64,000 nucleotides of DNA from Oscillospiraceae bacterium (GCA_015066565.1 SVOB01000002.1:429682-493681), one strand, 5' to 3'; numbered from the stretch's first letter, positions 15,895 to 24,943 are shown. Translations and numbers: made by a program. The notes: generated from the letters alone by a model not told the origin.

Positions 15895-18348
15895 ATGGGT
15901 ATTCGTATTGCGCTTGCAGGCAACCCGAACAGCGGTAAAACAACGCTTTTCAATGCTTTGACAGGCTCTAACCAGTATGTCGGTAACTGGCCCGGCGTTA
16001 CGGTTGAAAAAAAGGAAGGTAAGTTAAAAAAACACAGCGACGTTACAATAACCGACCTTCCAGGTATTTATTCGCTTTCTCCCTATACAATTGAAGAAAT
16101 TGTTGCGAGAGATTATCTTATTGATGAAAAGCCCGACGCTATTATCAATATAGTTGACGGAACAAATCTTGAAAGAAACCTTTATCTCACAACCCAGATT
16201 GTTGAACTCGGTATTCCCGTTGTTGTTGCAATCAATATGATGGACGTTGTCAGGAAAAACGGCGACAAGATTGATACTAAAGAGCTTTCACGTCAGCTCG
16301 CTTGTCCCGTAGTTGAAATTTCTGCTCTTAAGGGAACGGGCATAGACGAAGCCGCCGAGGAAGCCATTAAGGCGGCGGGCGGAGCGCCAACTGTTCCCCA
16401 ACATAATTTCTCAGGCGCAGTTGAGCATGCGCTCGCTCATATTGAGGAAGCAGTTGTTCACGATATGCCTGCCGAACAGCAGAGATGGTACGCTATCAAG
16501 ATTTTTGAAAGCGACGAAAAGGTTATCGAAAGACTTAATATTCCGGAAGAAACTCTCTCTCATATAAAAACTGATATTGAAGCTGCCGAAAACGAGCTTG
16601 ACGACGATGCAGAGTCAATTATCACTAACGAAAGGTATGTTTACATATCCTCGATTATTAAATCCTGCTATAAAAAGGCGGGCAAGGGCAAGCTTTCAAC
16701 GAGCGATAAAATTGACCGTGTTGTAACAAACAGAATTCTCGGTCTTCCGATTTTCGTTGTAATTATGCTTCTTGTCTATACCGTTTCCATGGCTCCGTCG
16801 GCTTTCGGAACAGGACTTACCGACTGGGCTAACGACGGACTTTTCGGTGACGGCTGGCACCTCTGGGGCGGAAGTAAATACGAAGAGGCTGTTGACGATT
16901 ATGCAGATAAATATCTCTTCTCTAACGAAGAGTTCACAGCGGTTCTTGATAAGGCTGTTGACGCTGAGGTAGTCGGTGCAGACGACATCAAGGCTACTGT
17001 TGAAGACGGCAGCTGGGCTGATTTTGACGAAGCATACGGCTTCTACGGCGACTCGCTTGCAGAAGAGGGCTATGACATTTCGGAATATGTCACCTATGCT
17101 TTCGGCGACGAGGAAGAGGGAATTGACCCCGCAGGCGAAATCCCCGAGCCCGAAAGCTACGGCGTATGGGTACCCGGTGTTCCCGTTCTTGTTGAAAAAC
17201 TTCTCGAAAAGCTCAATGTAACTAACGAATTTGTAACAGGACTTATCCTTGACGGTATCGTTGCAGGCGTCGGCGCAGTTCTCGGTTTCGTACCTCAGAT
17301 GCTCGTTCTTTTCCTTTGCCTTGCATTCCTTGAAAGTTGCGGCTATATGGCTCGTGTCGCTTTCATTATGGACCGTATCTTCAGAAAGTTTGGTCTTTCG
17401 GGTAAGAGCTTCATTCCCGTACTTGTCGGTACAGGCTGCGGCGTTCCCGGCGTTATGGCTTCACGAACGATTGAAAACGAGCGTGACCGCCGTATGACTA
17501 TAATGACAACGACCTTCATTCCCTGCGGAGCTAAGCTTCCGATTATCACAATGATTGCCGTTTCTCTCTTCCACGGTTCACCGCTTGTAGCTACAAGCGC
17601 ATACTTTATCGGTATTGCCGCTATTATCTGCTCGGGCATTATTTTAAAGAAAACAAAGATGTTCGCAGGCGACCCTGCTCCGTTCGTTATGGAGCTTCCC
17701 GCATACCACTGGCCGACAGTCGGAACGGTTCTCCGTTCAATGTGGGAGCGTGGCTGGTCGTTCATTAAGAAGGCAGGTACAATTATCCTTCTTTCTTCAA
17801 TCGTTATCTGGCTCGGCTCCGTATTCGGAACAGTTGACGGCAAGTTCGGCTTCAACCCCGATGTTGAGCTTGAAAGCAGCGTTCTCGGTATGATAGGCAA
17901 CGTCGTAAAGACAATCTTTGCGCCTCTCGGCTTCGGCACGGGCGAACCCGGTATCAAGGCAACAATCGCTACTGTTATGGGTCTTGTTGCTAAGGAAGAG
18001 GTTGTCGGCGTATTCGGCGTTCTCGATTTTGAAGGACTTACAAGACTTGCCGCTTATTCATTCCTCATCTTCAACCTTCTCTGCGCTCCCTGCTTTGCGG
18101 CTATCGGCGCAATCAAGAGAGAGATGAACTCTGCAAAGTGGACATGGTTTGCTATTGCTTATCAGTGCGGCCTTGCTTATGCGGTTTCACTTTGCGTATA
18201 TCAGATTGGCTCAATCTTCACGGGCAATCTCAATGTTATCGGTCTTATTTTTGCTATTGCGGTACTTGTTGGCTTCTGCTATCTTCTTTTCAGAAAGAAT
18301 AAGTATGACGACAATCACCTTACAGTATCGACTAAGGCAAAGAAATAA
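15895..18348 (+). CDS. feoB: Ferrous iron transporter FeoB
   Basis: An 817-residue Fe(II) transporter. The N-terminal GTPase has G1 GNPNSGKTT, G3 DLPG and G4 NMMD. The membrane domain has the family blocks ESCGYMARVAFIMD and GTGCGVPGVMASRT. It is longer than usual because the loop after the first membrane segment (about residues 300-440) carries roughly 100 extra, strongly acidic residues, rich in Asp, Glu and Tyr, which should face outside. That segment could bind metal, but this is inference. Expression is likely controlled by the GTTAGC operators upstream. Confidence 0.95.
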   Translation: MGIRIALAGNPNSGKTTLFNALTGSNQYVGNWPGVTVEKKEGKLKKHSDVTITDLPGIYSLSPYTIEEIVARDYLIDEKPDAIINIVDGTNLERNLYLTTQIVELGIPVVVAINMMDVVRKNGDKIDTKELSRQLACPVVEISALKGTGIDEAAEEAIKAAGGAPTVPQHNFSGAVEHALAHIEEAVVHDMPAEQQRWYAIKIFESDEKVIERLNIPEETLSHIKTDIEAAENELDDDAESIITNERYVYISSIIKSCYKKAGKGKLSTSDKIDRVVTNRILGLPIFVVIMLLVYTVSMAPSAFGTGLTDWANDGLFGDGWHLWGGSKYEEAVDDYADKYLFSNEEFTAVLDKAVDAEVVGADDIKATVEDGSWADFDEAYGFYGDSLAEEGYDISEYVTYAFGDEEEGIDPAGEIPEPESYGVWVPGVPVLVEKLLEKLNVTNEFVTGLILDGIVAGVGAVLGFVPQMLVLFLCLAFLESCGYMARVAFIMDRIFRKFGLSGKSFIPVLVGTGCGVPGVMASRTIENERDRRMTIMTTTFIPCGAKLPIITMIAVSLFHGSPLVATSAYFIGIAAIICSGIILKKTKMFAGDPAPFVMELPAYHWPTVGTVLRSMWERGWSFIKKAGTIILLSSIVIWLGSVFGTVDGKFGFNPDVELESSVLGMIGNVVKTIFAPLGFGTGEPGIKATIATVMGLVAKEEVVGVFGVLDFEGLTRLAAYSFLIFNLLCAPCFAAIGAIKREMNSAKWTWFAIAYQCGLAYAVSLCVYQIGSIFTGNLNVIGLIFAIAVLVGFCYLLFRKNKYDDNHLTVSTKAKK

Positions 18349-18368
18349 TACATAATAATTAAAAAGCG

Positions 18369-18397
18369 GGGGAGGATAACAAACAGTTATCTTCCCC
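18369..18397 (+). other. RNA hairpin between feoB and the Cys-rich gene
   Basis: A 12-bp stem (GGGGAGGATAAC / GTTATCTTCCCC, one G-U) with loop AAACA. No T-run follows, so it is more likely an mRNA processing or stability element than a terminator. Confidence 0.6.
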
Positions 18398-18420
18398 TGA
18401 CAAAAAAAGGAGGGCGTAAA

Positions 18421-18687
18421 ATGTTACAGTTTATTCAGACTTACGGCGGAACAGTTGCCGTTGTTGCTTTTGTCGCGTTTATCGTCTTTCTTGCTATTCG
18501 CAGGCTTGTGCTCGATAAAAAAGAAGGCATAGGCCCCTGCGGTCAGAAGTGCTCTCACTGTGCCAACGCAGGACATTGTGACCTTGACTCCGTTGAGGAC
18601 GAGGTTAAAAAAATGGCTGAATGCGGCGGCGTGTGCAGCGGTTGCAAATATTCCGCAACGTGTCATAAAAATAGCGGGGTGCAGTAA
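18421..18687 (+). CDS. FeoB-associated Cys-rich membrane protein
   Basis: An 88-residue protein with one N-terminal membrane helix (about 10-30) and a cytoplasmic Cys-rich tail in two clusters: CGQKCSHCANAGHC and CGGVCSGCKYSATCH. The family is found next to feoB in Firmicutes and is thought to receive or buffer iron at the transporter. The second cluster makes it longer than minimal members. Strong ribosome site (AGGAGGG). Its stop overlaps the next start by one base. Confidence 0.88.
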   Translation: MLQFIQTYGGTVAVVAFVAFIVFLAIRRLVLDKKEGIGPCGQKCSHCANAGHCDLDSVEDEVKKMAECGGVCSGCKYSATCHKNSGVQ

Positions 18688-18941
18688 TGTATAAAACAGA
18701 GCTTAAGATTGACGGTATGATGTGCGGAATGTGTGAGGCGCATATCAACGACACCGTCAGAAACAATTTTGAGGTTAAAAAGGTTACTTCATCTCATTCA
18801 AAGGGGATTTCGCAGATAATCTCCGTTGAACCGTTGGATGAAGAAAAGCTCAGAAAAGCCATTGACGAAACCGGTTACACCGTAACCGGCTTAACTGTTG
18901 AACCTTACGAGAAAAAGGGATTTTTCTCCTTCTTGAAATAA
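18687..18941 (+). CDS. Heavy-metal-associated (CopZ-like) domain protein
   Basis: An 84-residue HMA-fold protein with the metal motif GMMCGMCEAH near the N-terminus, able to bind a soft metal such as Cu(I). The last twenty residues are not part of the fold and end in FFSFLK. It is coupled to the upstream FeoB-associated gene by a one-base overlap (TAATG). No copper ATPase lies nearby, so a role in iron or general metal handling is possible. Confidence 0.85.
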   Translation: MYKTELKIDGMMCGMCEAHINDTVRNNFEVKKVTSSHSKGISQIISVEPLDEEKLRKAIDETGYTVTGLTVEPYEKKGFFSFLK

Positions 18942-18961
18942 GTACATTTTGGACGAAAAAA

Positions 18962-18996
18962 GGAAGCGGATTCGTTTGACGAATCCGCTTCCTTTT
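18962..18996. terminator. Terminator of the feo operon
   Basis: A perfect 13-bp stem (GGAAGCGGATTCG / CGAATCCGCTTCC) followed by TTTTATTTTTATTT. It lies between convergent genes. Confidence 0.9.
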
Positions 18997-19000
18997 ATTT

Positions 19001-19681
19001 TTATTTAATTAAATCTCTTATGACCTCGCCTGCGATTATAAGCCCCGCCGCCGACGGCGTAAAGGCTATGCTCGACGGGTATTCGGACGGCGTAACAGAC
19101 GGTTGTTCCTTTGAATAAACAACCTTCAGTTTCTTTATTCCGCGTTGTTTGAGTTCTCTTCTCATTACTCTCGCAAGGGGACAGACGCTCGTTTTATAAA
19201 TATCGCTTATTTCAAACATTTCGGGATGAAGCTTGTTGCCCGCGCCCATTGAACTGATAATCGGCGTACCCGACTTTTCGGCGTTGACAACCAAGGCGAT
19301 TTTACCCGTCACGGTGTCAATTGCGTCAACTATATAGTCATATTTGGAAAAATCGAAATCGTTTTCGGTTTCGGGCGAATAAAAAACTTTAAAGGCGTTT
19401 ATCTTAATGTTCGGGTTAATGTCCTCAAATCTCTCTTTCGCAACGTCAACCTTATAAAGCCCGACTGTCGAGTGAAGAGCGATAATCTGCCTGTTGAGAT
19501 TGGTAACGCTCACCTTATCCGAGTCAATTAAATCGAGCGTTCCTATTCCCGAACGGGCAAGAGCCTCGGCGCAGTAACCTCCGACTCCGCCTACGCCGAA
19601 AACCGCAACACGGCAGGAGGCTAATTTTTCCATAGCCTCTTTGCCTAAAAGCAATTCAGTTCTCTGAAACTGATTTTCCAT
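19001..19681 (-). CDS. tcdA: tRNA threonylcarbamoyladenosine dehydratase
   Basis: A 226-residue ThiF/MoeB-fold, E1-like enzyme that uses ATP to cyclise t6A at tRNA position 37. The nucleotide loop is VAVFGVGGVGGYCAEALARSG. The blocks VTNLNRQIIAL and YIVDAIDTVTGK are those of the TcdA/CsdL family. It follows the M20 peptidase gene with one base between them, so both share an operon. Confidence 0.9.
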   Translation of the reverse strand: MENQFQRTELLLGKEAMEKLASCRVAVFGVGGVGGYCAEALARSGIGTLDLIDSDKVSVTNLNRQIIALHSTVGLYKVDVAKERFEDINPNIKINAFKVFYSPETENDFDFSKYDYIVDAIDTVTGKIALVVNAEKSGTPIISSMGAGNKLHPEMFEISDIYKTSVCPLARVMRRELKQRGIKKLKVVYSKEQPSVTPSEYPSSIAFTPSAAGLIIAGEVIRDLIK

Positions 19682-19682
19682 T

Positions 19683-20795
19683 TCAGTCCTCGCTTCTCAT
19701 AAGAGCCAGCGCAAGCTTTGCGGCGTTTGTCAACTGGTCAACGGTTGTGTATTCGTCGCAGGAGTGACAGTTATTCATACCCGTTGAAACAACAAGGCCG
19801 TTAATTCCCATAGGAACGTACTGGTTGTTATCGCTTCCGCCGTATGTTTCAACAATTGACGGGGTAATGCCCATTTTTTCACAGGTGTTTTTGAAACGGA
19901 TTGCTACGGGGTGGTTTTCGTCAACGTCATAAGCCTTTACGCAGGTTTCGGACTCGATTTTAACCTCTGCGCCGTATTCTTTTGCAACCGTGTTTATAAT
20001 ATCTGTAATCTCGTTTAGCTTTGCCTGAGCGAGAGCGTTGTCAAAGCTTCTGACCTCGCCAGTGAAGGTCGTGTGCTCGGCAACAACGTTTGTGGCTGTT
20101 CCGCCGTTGATAGTGCCGATATTAACCGTAACTCCGTCATATTTTCCGCAACGGATTTTTGTTATAATTTCAGCGGCGCATTTAAGGGCGTGAACTCCGC
20201 TTTCGGGCTTGAATGCCGCGTGAGCCGCCTTGCCGTGAAGCGAAACGGTATAGGTGATAATAGTCGGGGCCTTGTTAGAAGCCTCGCCTATATCGCCTGA
20301 GAGGTCAAAAACATAACATTCCTTTGACTTGATTTTGTCAAACGGAGCGTGGGAAGCGCCCATACAGTGGGTTTCCTCACTTACCGTGAAAACAACCTCG
20401 ACGGGACGGAATTTTTCGCCGTTTTCCTTAAGAACTCTCAAAGCCTCGATTATAGCGCAAACGCCCGCAAGGTCGTCCGAGCCGAGAACGGTTGTTCCGT
20501 CAGAGGTTATTCTGCCGTCCTCGTGAACGATAGCGGTCTTTCCGTGAGACGGCTCAACGGTATCCATATGAGAGGAGAACATAATCGGTTCAAGGTCTTT
20601 TCCGCCGTCAATATATGCGTAAAGATTACCCGAATTACCGCCGATAAGCTTGCCCGTGTTGTCCTCGTACGCTTCGATGCCAAGCTCGTTTAATTTAGCC
20701 TTTAACCTGTCGCACATCTGTCTTTCGCCGAGTGAAGGACTGTCAATTGCTACAAGCTCTTTAAACAAATCAATAAGTCTTTTCTGATTAACCAT
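19683..20795 (-). CDS. M20-family peptidase (PepT-like)
   Basis: A 370-residue zinc peptidase of the tripeptidase-T-like branch of M20. Metal ligands are visible in SSHMDTVEP, GSDDLAG and SEETHC. The dimerisation lid begins at about residue 180 (YTVSLHGKAAHAAFKPESG). It should be cytoplasmic and release amino acids from small peptides. No signal peptide. Ribosome site is weak (GAGGTAA). Exact substrate not readable. Confidence 0.87.
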   Translation of the reverse strand: MVNQKRLIDLFKELVAIDSPSLGERQMCDRLKAKLNELGIEAYEDNTGKLIGGNSGNLYAYIDGGKDLEPIMFSSHMDTVEPSHGKTAIVHEDGRITSDGTTVLGSDDLAGVCAIIEALRVLKENGEKFRPVEVVFTVSEETHCMGASHAPFDKIKSKECYVFDLSGDIGEASNKAPTIITYTVSLHGKAAHAAFKPESGVHALKCAAEIITKIRCGKYDGVTVNIGTINGGTATNVVAEHTTFTGEVRSFDNALAQAKLNEITDIINTVAKEYGAEVKIESETCVKAYDVDENHPVAIRFKNTCEKMGITPSIVETYGGSDNNQYVPMGINGLVVSTGMNNCHSCDEYTTVDQLTNAAKLALALMRSED

Positions 20796-20924
20796 ATTAA
20801 ATTACCTCGATATAAAAAATTACAGATAATATTATAAAATTTCACCGTGTTTATGTCAATAAAAAACAGTAAAAACAGAAGATCGACACTACTTATGAAA
20901 ATGCAATTTGAATTATTATCAAAC

Positions 20925-21290
20925 CGTAGGGGGCGACAACCTTGGCGCCTAGAAAAAGCCTTCCCCTTGAGGGGAAGGTGGCGGCGAAGCCGACGAATGA
21001 GGTGTAGACATAAGATAACGGGAGGGCGCAGAGACTCTCCCCTACAAAATCATTTTAATTTATATCAAACCGTAGAGGGCGACAACCTTGGCGCCCCGTG
21101 AATTACATCTGATTTTTCGGGACGGGAGACCCGTCCCCTACGATAGCATTTTTATATTAACATTATACCGTAGGGGCAGGGTTGCCCTGCCCGAATCAAT
21201 TTACATATGACTTTACGGGCGAATAATATTCGCCCCTACGATTACATTTAAATTTATATCAATTCGTAGGGACGAGTATTACTCGTCCGT
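20925..21290. repeat. Alternating array of REP-like palindromes
   Basis: Seven short palindromes, each with a CGTAGGG-type end, lie at 20925-20949, 21019-21045, 21071-21098, 21118-21142, 21169-21193, 21214-21240 and 21265-21289. The CGTAGGG end alternates strictly: left, right, left, right, left, right, left. Linkers are AT-rich and 20-25 bases long. The hairpin arms differ (for example GGGCGACAACCTTGGCGCC, GGGCAGGGTTGCCCTGCCC, GGGCGAATAATATTCGCCC) but stay self-complementary. This is the layout of BIME-type REP clusters. A matching sequence lies inside the RAYT gene at 32569. Confidence 0.85.
20958..21004. repeat. Second repeat type inside the array
   Basis: CCTTCCCC-TTGA-GGGGAAGG followed by GGCGGCGAAGCCGACGAATGAGG. 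A related element lies at 30744-30784 (CTCCCC...GGGGAG, then TGTCACAAAGTGACA and GAGGGG). Confidence 0.7.
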
Positions 21291-21545
21291 TAAGTTGCGG
21301 GGGAAGAATCTGACGGCAATCGCTACGCTCAGCCGTCAGGCTGTGCAACAGGCAGATATTATCTTTATTCACTCCCTCTTGCGGTGCCCAAAATTTGCTT
21401 GGGCTTGGAGCGCCCGCAAATTTTGACCGCTGCGCCAAATCCTGCTTCGCTTCATCCGCCACCGGCGGCGCTTGCAGGATTTGCCCAACGAGCTACGCTC
21501 GCCGGTCTCAACAGAGCGCGGCGATTAAATTTTCCCTTTCAATGT

Positions 21546-21581
21546 AAAAAACAGACTCATCAAAAGATGAGTCTGTTTTTT
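21546..21581 (-). terminator. Duplicate tRNA terminator hairpin
   Basis: AACAGACTCATC / GATGAGTCTGTT with A and T runs on either side; a copy of the hairpin at 21836. Confidence 0.8.
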
Positions 21582-21835
21582 AAGTTGCGGGGGAAGGATC
21601 TGACGGCAATCGCTACGCTCAGCCGTCAGGCTGTGCAACAGGCAGATATTATCTTTATTCACTCCCTCTTGCGGTGCCCAAAATTTGCTTGGGCTTGGAG
21701 CGCCCGCAAATTTTGACCGCTGCGCCAAATCCTGCTTCGCTTCATCCGCCACCGGCGGCGCTTGCAGGATTTGCCCAACGAGCTACGCTCGCCGGTCTCA
21801 ACAGAGCGCGGCGATTAAATTTTCCCTTTCAATGT

Positions 21836-21871
21836 AAAAAACAGACTCATCAAAAGATGAGTCTGTTTTTT
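21836..21871 (-). terminator. Terminator of the initiator tRNA gene
   Basis: AACAGACTCATC / GATGAGTCTGTT hairpin followed by a T-run on the minus strand, three bases beyond the tRNA end. Confidence 0.85.
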
Positions 21872-21874
21872 AAG

Positions 21875-21947
<73 letters not shown>

Positions 21948-21977
21948 ATATTTAATTTCACTCGCAAGTGCTATGTT

Positions 21978-22005
21978 ATTATATCATCTTTTTTCTATTT
22001 GTCAA
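21978..22005 (-). promoter_or_regulatory. Promoter of the initiator tRNA gene
   Basis: On the minus strand TTGACA (22005-22000), 16 bases, TGA then TATAAT (21983-21978). Confidence 0.8.
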
Positions 22006-22091
22006 GTCGAATGAACAATTTTTTGCCCTGAAGTCTTATAAAATGCATTTTTTTACAATTCCGAGGCTGAAATATTGTCTAATATATTCTA

Positions 22092-22120
22092 TTGATACGT
22101 TTTTTAAAAAATGATAAAAT
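22092..22120 (+). promoter_or_regulatory. Promoter of the YegP-like gene
   Basis: TTGATA (22092-22097), 17 bases, TGA then TAAAAT (22115-22120). Confidence 0.7.
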
Positions 22121-22179
22121 ATAACTGTGAATATGGGCGGCGAAAGCCCCCGAAATAATATATGAAAGGAATATTGATT

Positions 22180-22545
22180 ATGGGTAAGTTTTCAGTTAAA
22201 GAAACAAATACCGGCGTTAAGTTCAGTCTTAAAGCAGGTAACGGCGAGGTTATCGCTACCTCTGAGGTTTATGCTTCCGAAAAAGCCTGTATGAACGGCA
22301 TTGAGTCCGTCAGAACAAACTGTGTTGCCGAGGTTGAGGACCAGACGGTTGAGGGTTATGCTGAGCTTAAGCACCCGAAATTTGAGGTCTATACCGATAA
22401 GGCCGGCGAGTTCCGCTTCAGGTTAAAGGCAAGAAACGGCGAAATTATCGCAGTTTCCGAAGGCTATAAGGCTAAGGCAAGCTGCCTTAACGGAATTGAG
22501 AGCGTTAAAAAGAATGCTCCCGACGCTCAGGTAGTTAAAGAATAA
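22180..22545 (+). CDS. YegP/DUF1508-type protein
   Basis: A 121-residue protein made of two DUF1508 repeats of about 50 residues. Each has a strand pair followed by a helix, with the matching ends ACMNGIESVRTN and SCLNGIESVKKN. ATG at 22180 is preferred over 22162 because AAAGGA lies nine bases before it. The family is widespread, small and of unclear biochemical function. It stands alone between its own promoter and terminator. Confidence 0.87.
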   Translation: MGKFSVKETNTGVKFSLKAGNGEVIATSEVYASEKACMNGIESVRTNCVAEVEDQTVEGYAELKHPKFEVYTDKAGEFRFRLKARNGEIIAVSEGYKAKASCLNGIESVKKNAPDAQVVKE

Positions 22546-22555
22546 TTGTTTTTTT

Positions 22556-22582
22556 AGGCTCCGTTCTCGGAGCCTTTTTTTA
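22556..22582 (+). terminator. Terminator of the YegP-like gene
   Basis: AGGCTCCG-TTCT-CGGAGCCT followed by seven T. Confidence 0.92.
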
Positions 22583-22639
22583 TTTGCATTTGTTGTTACA
22601 ATATGGTAGAATTAATCTGTTAAGAACGGAGGTGCTTTA

Positions 22640-23737
22640 ATGCAGAAATATGATTACCTTTTAGTAGGCGCAGGGCTTTTTAACGCCGTTTTCGCCTATG
22701 AAGCGAAAAAACGCGGAAAAAGCGTTCTTGTAATTGAAAAAAGAAATCATATCGGCGGTAATATTTATACCGAAAAGCAATACGGCATTGACGTTCACGT
22801 TTACGGCGCGCATATTTTCCATACCGATTCCGAAAGGGTATGGGATTTTGTCAATAATGTCGCTTCTTTCAATGATTTCATCAATACTCCGTATGCCAAT
22901 TTCAAAGGTAAATTATACAGTATGCCGTTTAATATGTATACCTTTGAAAAGATGTTCGGAGTTAAAACTCCCGAGGAAGCTAAAGCGGTTATCGAAAACG
23001 AAAAAAGCGAAATCAAGGGCGAGCCTCAAAATCTTGAACAACAGGCGATAAGCCTTGTCGGAAGAACTGTTTACGAAAGGCTCATTAAAGGCTATACCGA
23101 AAAGCAGTGGGGGAGAGACTGTAAGGATTTACCCGCCTTTATTATTAAGCGAATTCCCGTAAGATTTGAATATAACAATAACTATTTTAACGATAAATAT
23201 CAGGGCATACCCGTTGAGGGCTATACGGCTCTGATTGAAAAGCTTTTTGACGGCTGTGAAATAAAACTCGGAACCGATTTTAACGGGAACAGGGATTATT
23301 ATCTCTCGCTTTGCGATAAATGCGTTTATTCGGGCGCTATCGACGAGTTTTTTGACTTTTGTCTGGGTGACCTTGAATACAGAAGCCTGCGTTTTGAAAA
23401 CGAAACGCTTGACGAAAAACAGTATCAGCCTATTGCGGTTGTGAACTATACCGAGCGTGAGGTTCCGTTTACAAGGATTATTGAGCATAAGCATTTTAAT
23501 CCCGTTGACAGCGAAAAAACGGTCATTACGAGAGAGTATCCCGTGTCCTTTGAAAAGGGTATGGAAAAATACTACCCCGTAAATGATGAAAAAAACAACT
23601 CTCTTTACGAGAGGTACCGTAAGCTTGAAAAAAGCGAAAAGGTGATTTTCGGCGGGCGACTTGCCGAGTATAAATATTACGATATGGATGACACTGTTCT
23701 TGCGGCGCTTGAGCTTGCGGACAGGGAATTAGGGTGA
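22640..23737 (+). CDS. glf: UDP-galactopyranose mutase
   Basis: A 365-residue flavoenzyme that converts UDP-galactopyranose to UDP-galactofuranose for cell-surface glycans. The FAD loop is YLLVGAGLFNAVFAYEAKKRG, followed by GGNIYTE. The blocks HVYGAHIFHT and GYTEKQWG are typical of bacterial Glf. Good ribosome site (ACGGAGG). It precedes a glycosyltransferase gene by four bases, so the pair probably builds a galactofuranose-containing polymer. Confidence 0.95.
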   Translation: MQKYDYLLVGAGLFNAVFAYEAKKRGKSVLVIEKRNHIGGNIYTEKQYGIDVHVYGAHIFHTDSERVWDFVNNVASFNDFINTPYANFKGKLYSMPFNMYTFEKMFGVKTPEEAKAVIENEKSEIKGEPQNLEQQAISLVGRTVYERLIKGYTEKQWGRDCKDLPAFIIKRIPVRFEYNNNYFNDKYQGIPVEGYTALIEKLFDGCEIKLGTDFNGNRDYYLSLCDKCVYSGAIDEFFDFCLGDLEYRSLRFENETLDEKQYQPIAVVNYTEREVPFTRIIEHKHFNPVDSEKTVITREYPVSFEKGMEKYYPVNDEKNNSLYERYRKLEKSEKVIFGGRLAEYKYYDMDDTVLAALELADRELG

Positions 23738-23741
23738 TAAA

Positions 23742-24800
23742 ATGAGCGAACCTAAGGTCAGTATAATAATGCCCGTTTACGGCGTGGAAAACTATGTCGG
23801 CAGGGCGATTGAAAGTATTCTCAACCAGACCTATAAGAATTTCGAGTTCTTCTGCGTTGACGACGGCAGTAAGGACAGAAGCGGCGAAATCTGTGATGAA
23901 TACGCAAAAAAGGACAGCCGTATTATTGTAATCCATAAGGAAAACGGCGGCGCGCCCTCGGCGAGAAACACGGCTATTGATAAGGCGGAGGGTAAGTATT
24001 TCTATTTTATGGATTCGGATGACTGGGCTGAAAAAACGATGCTCAGCGATATGGTTGAAATAGCCGAGAAGAATAACTCTCAGCTTGTAGTTTCGGGCTA
24101 TTATATCGACACCTATTATTCTGAAACCGAGAAGTTCACCCAGGAACAGAAGTGGGTTGACAGGGTCTTTTCCTCTCAGCAGGAGTTCCGTGAAAACGCC
24201 CATAAGCTCTTTGACTTGAATTTGCTTTACACGCCCTGGAACAAGCTCTTTTCGGGCGATTATATAAGAGAGAATAAGCTCTATTTCCCGAACACCTTCT
24301 GGGATGATTTTCCGTTTAATCTGAGCGTTATACGTGACGTTGAAAGGGTAGCGGTTACAAGCAGAAAATACTATCATTTCATCCGTCAGAGAAGTGAAAG
24401 CGAAACCGCAAAGTACAGAAGCGATATGTACGAAAAGCGCGAGGAGGAAAACGGCTGGCTTCGCGACCTTTATGAGTATTGGAATATCGAAAACGGCGAG
24501 GTAGAGGAGTTCCTCTCAAGACGCTATGTTGAAAGGCTTGTCGGTTGCGTCGAAAATGTTACAAATAAGAACTGTAATCTGACAGGAAAACAAAAGCGAA
24601 GCGAAATCAAAAAAATGATTTCAACCGAAACGGCGAGAGCAAGTCTTAAAAAGGCAAAGCCGAATTCATCATATATGAAAATTATGCTTATCCCCTTTAA
24701 AATGAACAGTTCAACCTTAACTTTCCTTGAGGGCTCTGTCATTTCTTCGGTTAAAAGCAGTAACACAAAGCTTTTCGCTAAATTAAAGGCGGGAAGATAA
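23742..24800 (+). CDS. Family 2 glycosyltransferase
   Basis: A 352-residue GT2 enzyme. The GT-A fold has VSIIMPVYGVENYVGRAIES, the nucleotide-binding VDDGSKDRSGEICDEYA, NGGAPSARN and the DxD-type metal motif FMDSDDW. The C-terminal 130 residues are variable and end in a basic tail, with no membrane segment. It is coupled to glf, which suggests a transferase for surface polysaccharide. The sugar cannot be read from sequence. Confidence 0.88.
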   Translation: MSEPKVSIIMPVYGVENYVGRAIESILNQTYKNFEFFCVDDGSKDRSGEICDEYAKKDSRIIVIHKENGGAPSARNTAIDKAEGKYFYFMDSDDWAEKTMLSDMVEIAEKNNSQLVVSGYYIDTYYSETEKFTQEQKWVDRVFSSQQEFRENAHKLFDLNLLYTPWNKLFSGDYIRENKLYFPNTFWDDFPFNLSVIRDVERVAVTSRKYYHFIRQRSESETAKYRSDMYEKREEENGWLRDLYEYWNIENGEVEEFLSRRYVERLVGCVENVTNKNCNLTGKQKRSEIKKMISTETARASLKKAKPNSSYMKIMLIPFKMNSSTLTFLEGSVISSVKSSNTKLFAKLKAGR

Positions 24801-24812
24801 AGATTTTTATTA

Positions 24813-24843
24813 AAAAACGGGGTGAATTATTCATCCCGTTTTT
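24813..24843 (+). terminator. Terminator after the glycosyltransferase gene
   Basis: AACGGGGTGAA pairs with TTCATCCCGTT around TTAT, followed by a T-run. Confidence 0.8.
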
Positions 24844-24883
24844 AATATTCTGTATTATAAAACAAATAATATGTAAAAAAGTG

Positions 24884-24912
24884 TTTATTTTTTCGTTTAT
24901 TTATGGTAGAAT
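24884..24912 (+). promoter_or_regulatory. Weak extended -10 promoter
   Basis: TTTATT (24884-24889), 17 bases, TGG then TAGAAT (24907-24912), before the GTG-started transferase at 24944. Confidence 0.45.
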
Positions 24913-24943
24913 ACCTTGAAAAGCCGAAAAAGGAGGTAACAGC

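Larger units (their letters stand above)
21292..21871. repeat. Two tandem 290-bp units bearing the initiator tRNA tail
   Basis: Two nearly identical 290-bp units (21292-21581 and 21582-21871) run into the 3' end of the initiator tRNA gene. Each starts with the same 18-bp stretch as the tRNA end (AAGTTGCGGGGGAAGGAT; the first unit has one change) and ends with the tRNA terminator hairpin. Inside each are nested inverted repeats: TGACGGC/GCCGTCA, AAAATTTGC/GCAAATTTT and CAAATCCTGC/GCAGGATTTG. No convincing gene is present. Read from the tRNA gene on the minus strand, the order is tRNA, terminator, unit, tRNA tail, terminator, unit, tRNA tail. Confidence 0.92.

Noticed and set aside
21292..21871. 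CRISPR array
   Set aside because: Only two long, complete repeats with no short unique spacers and no cas genes in the window.
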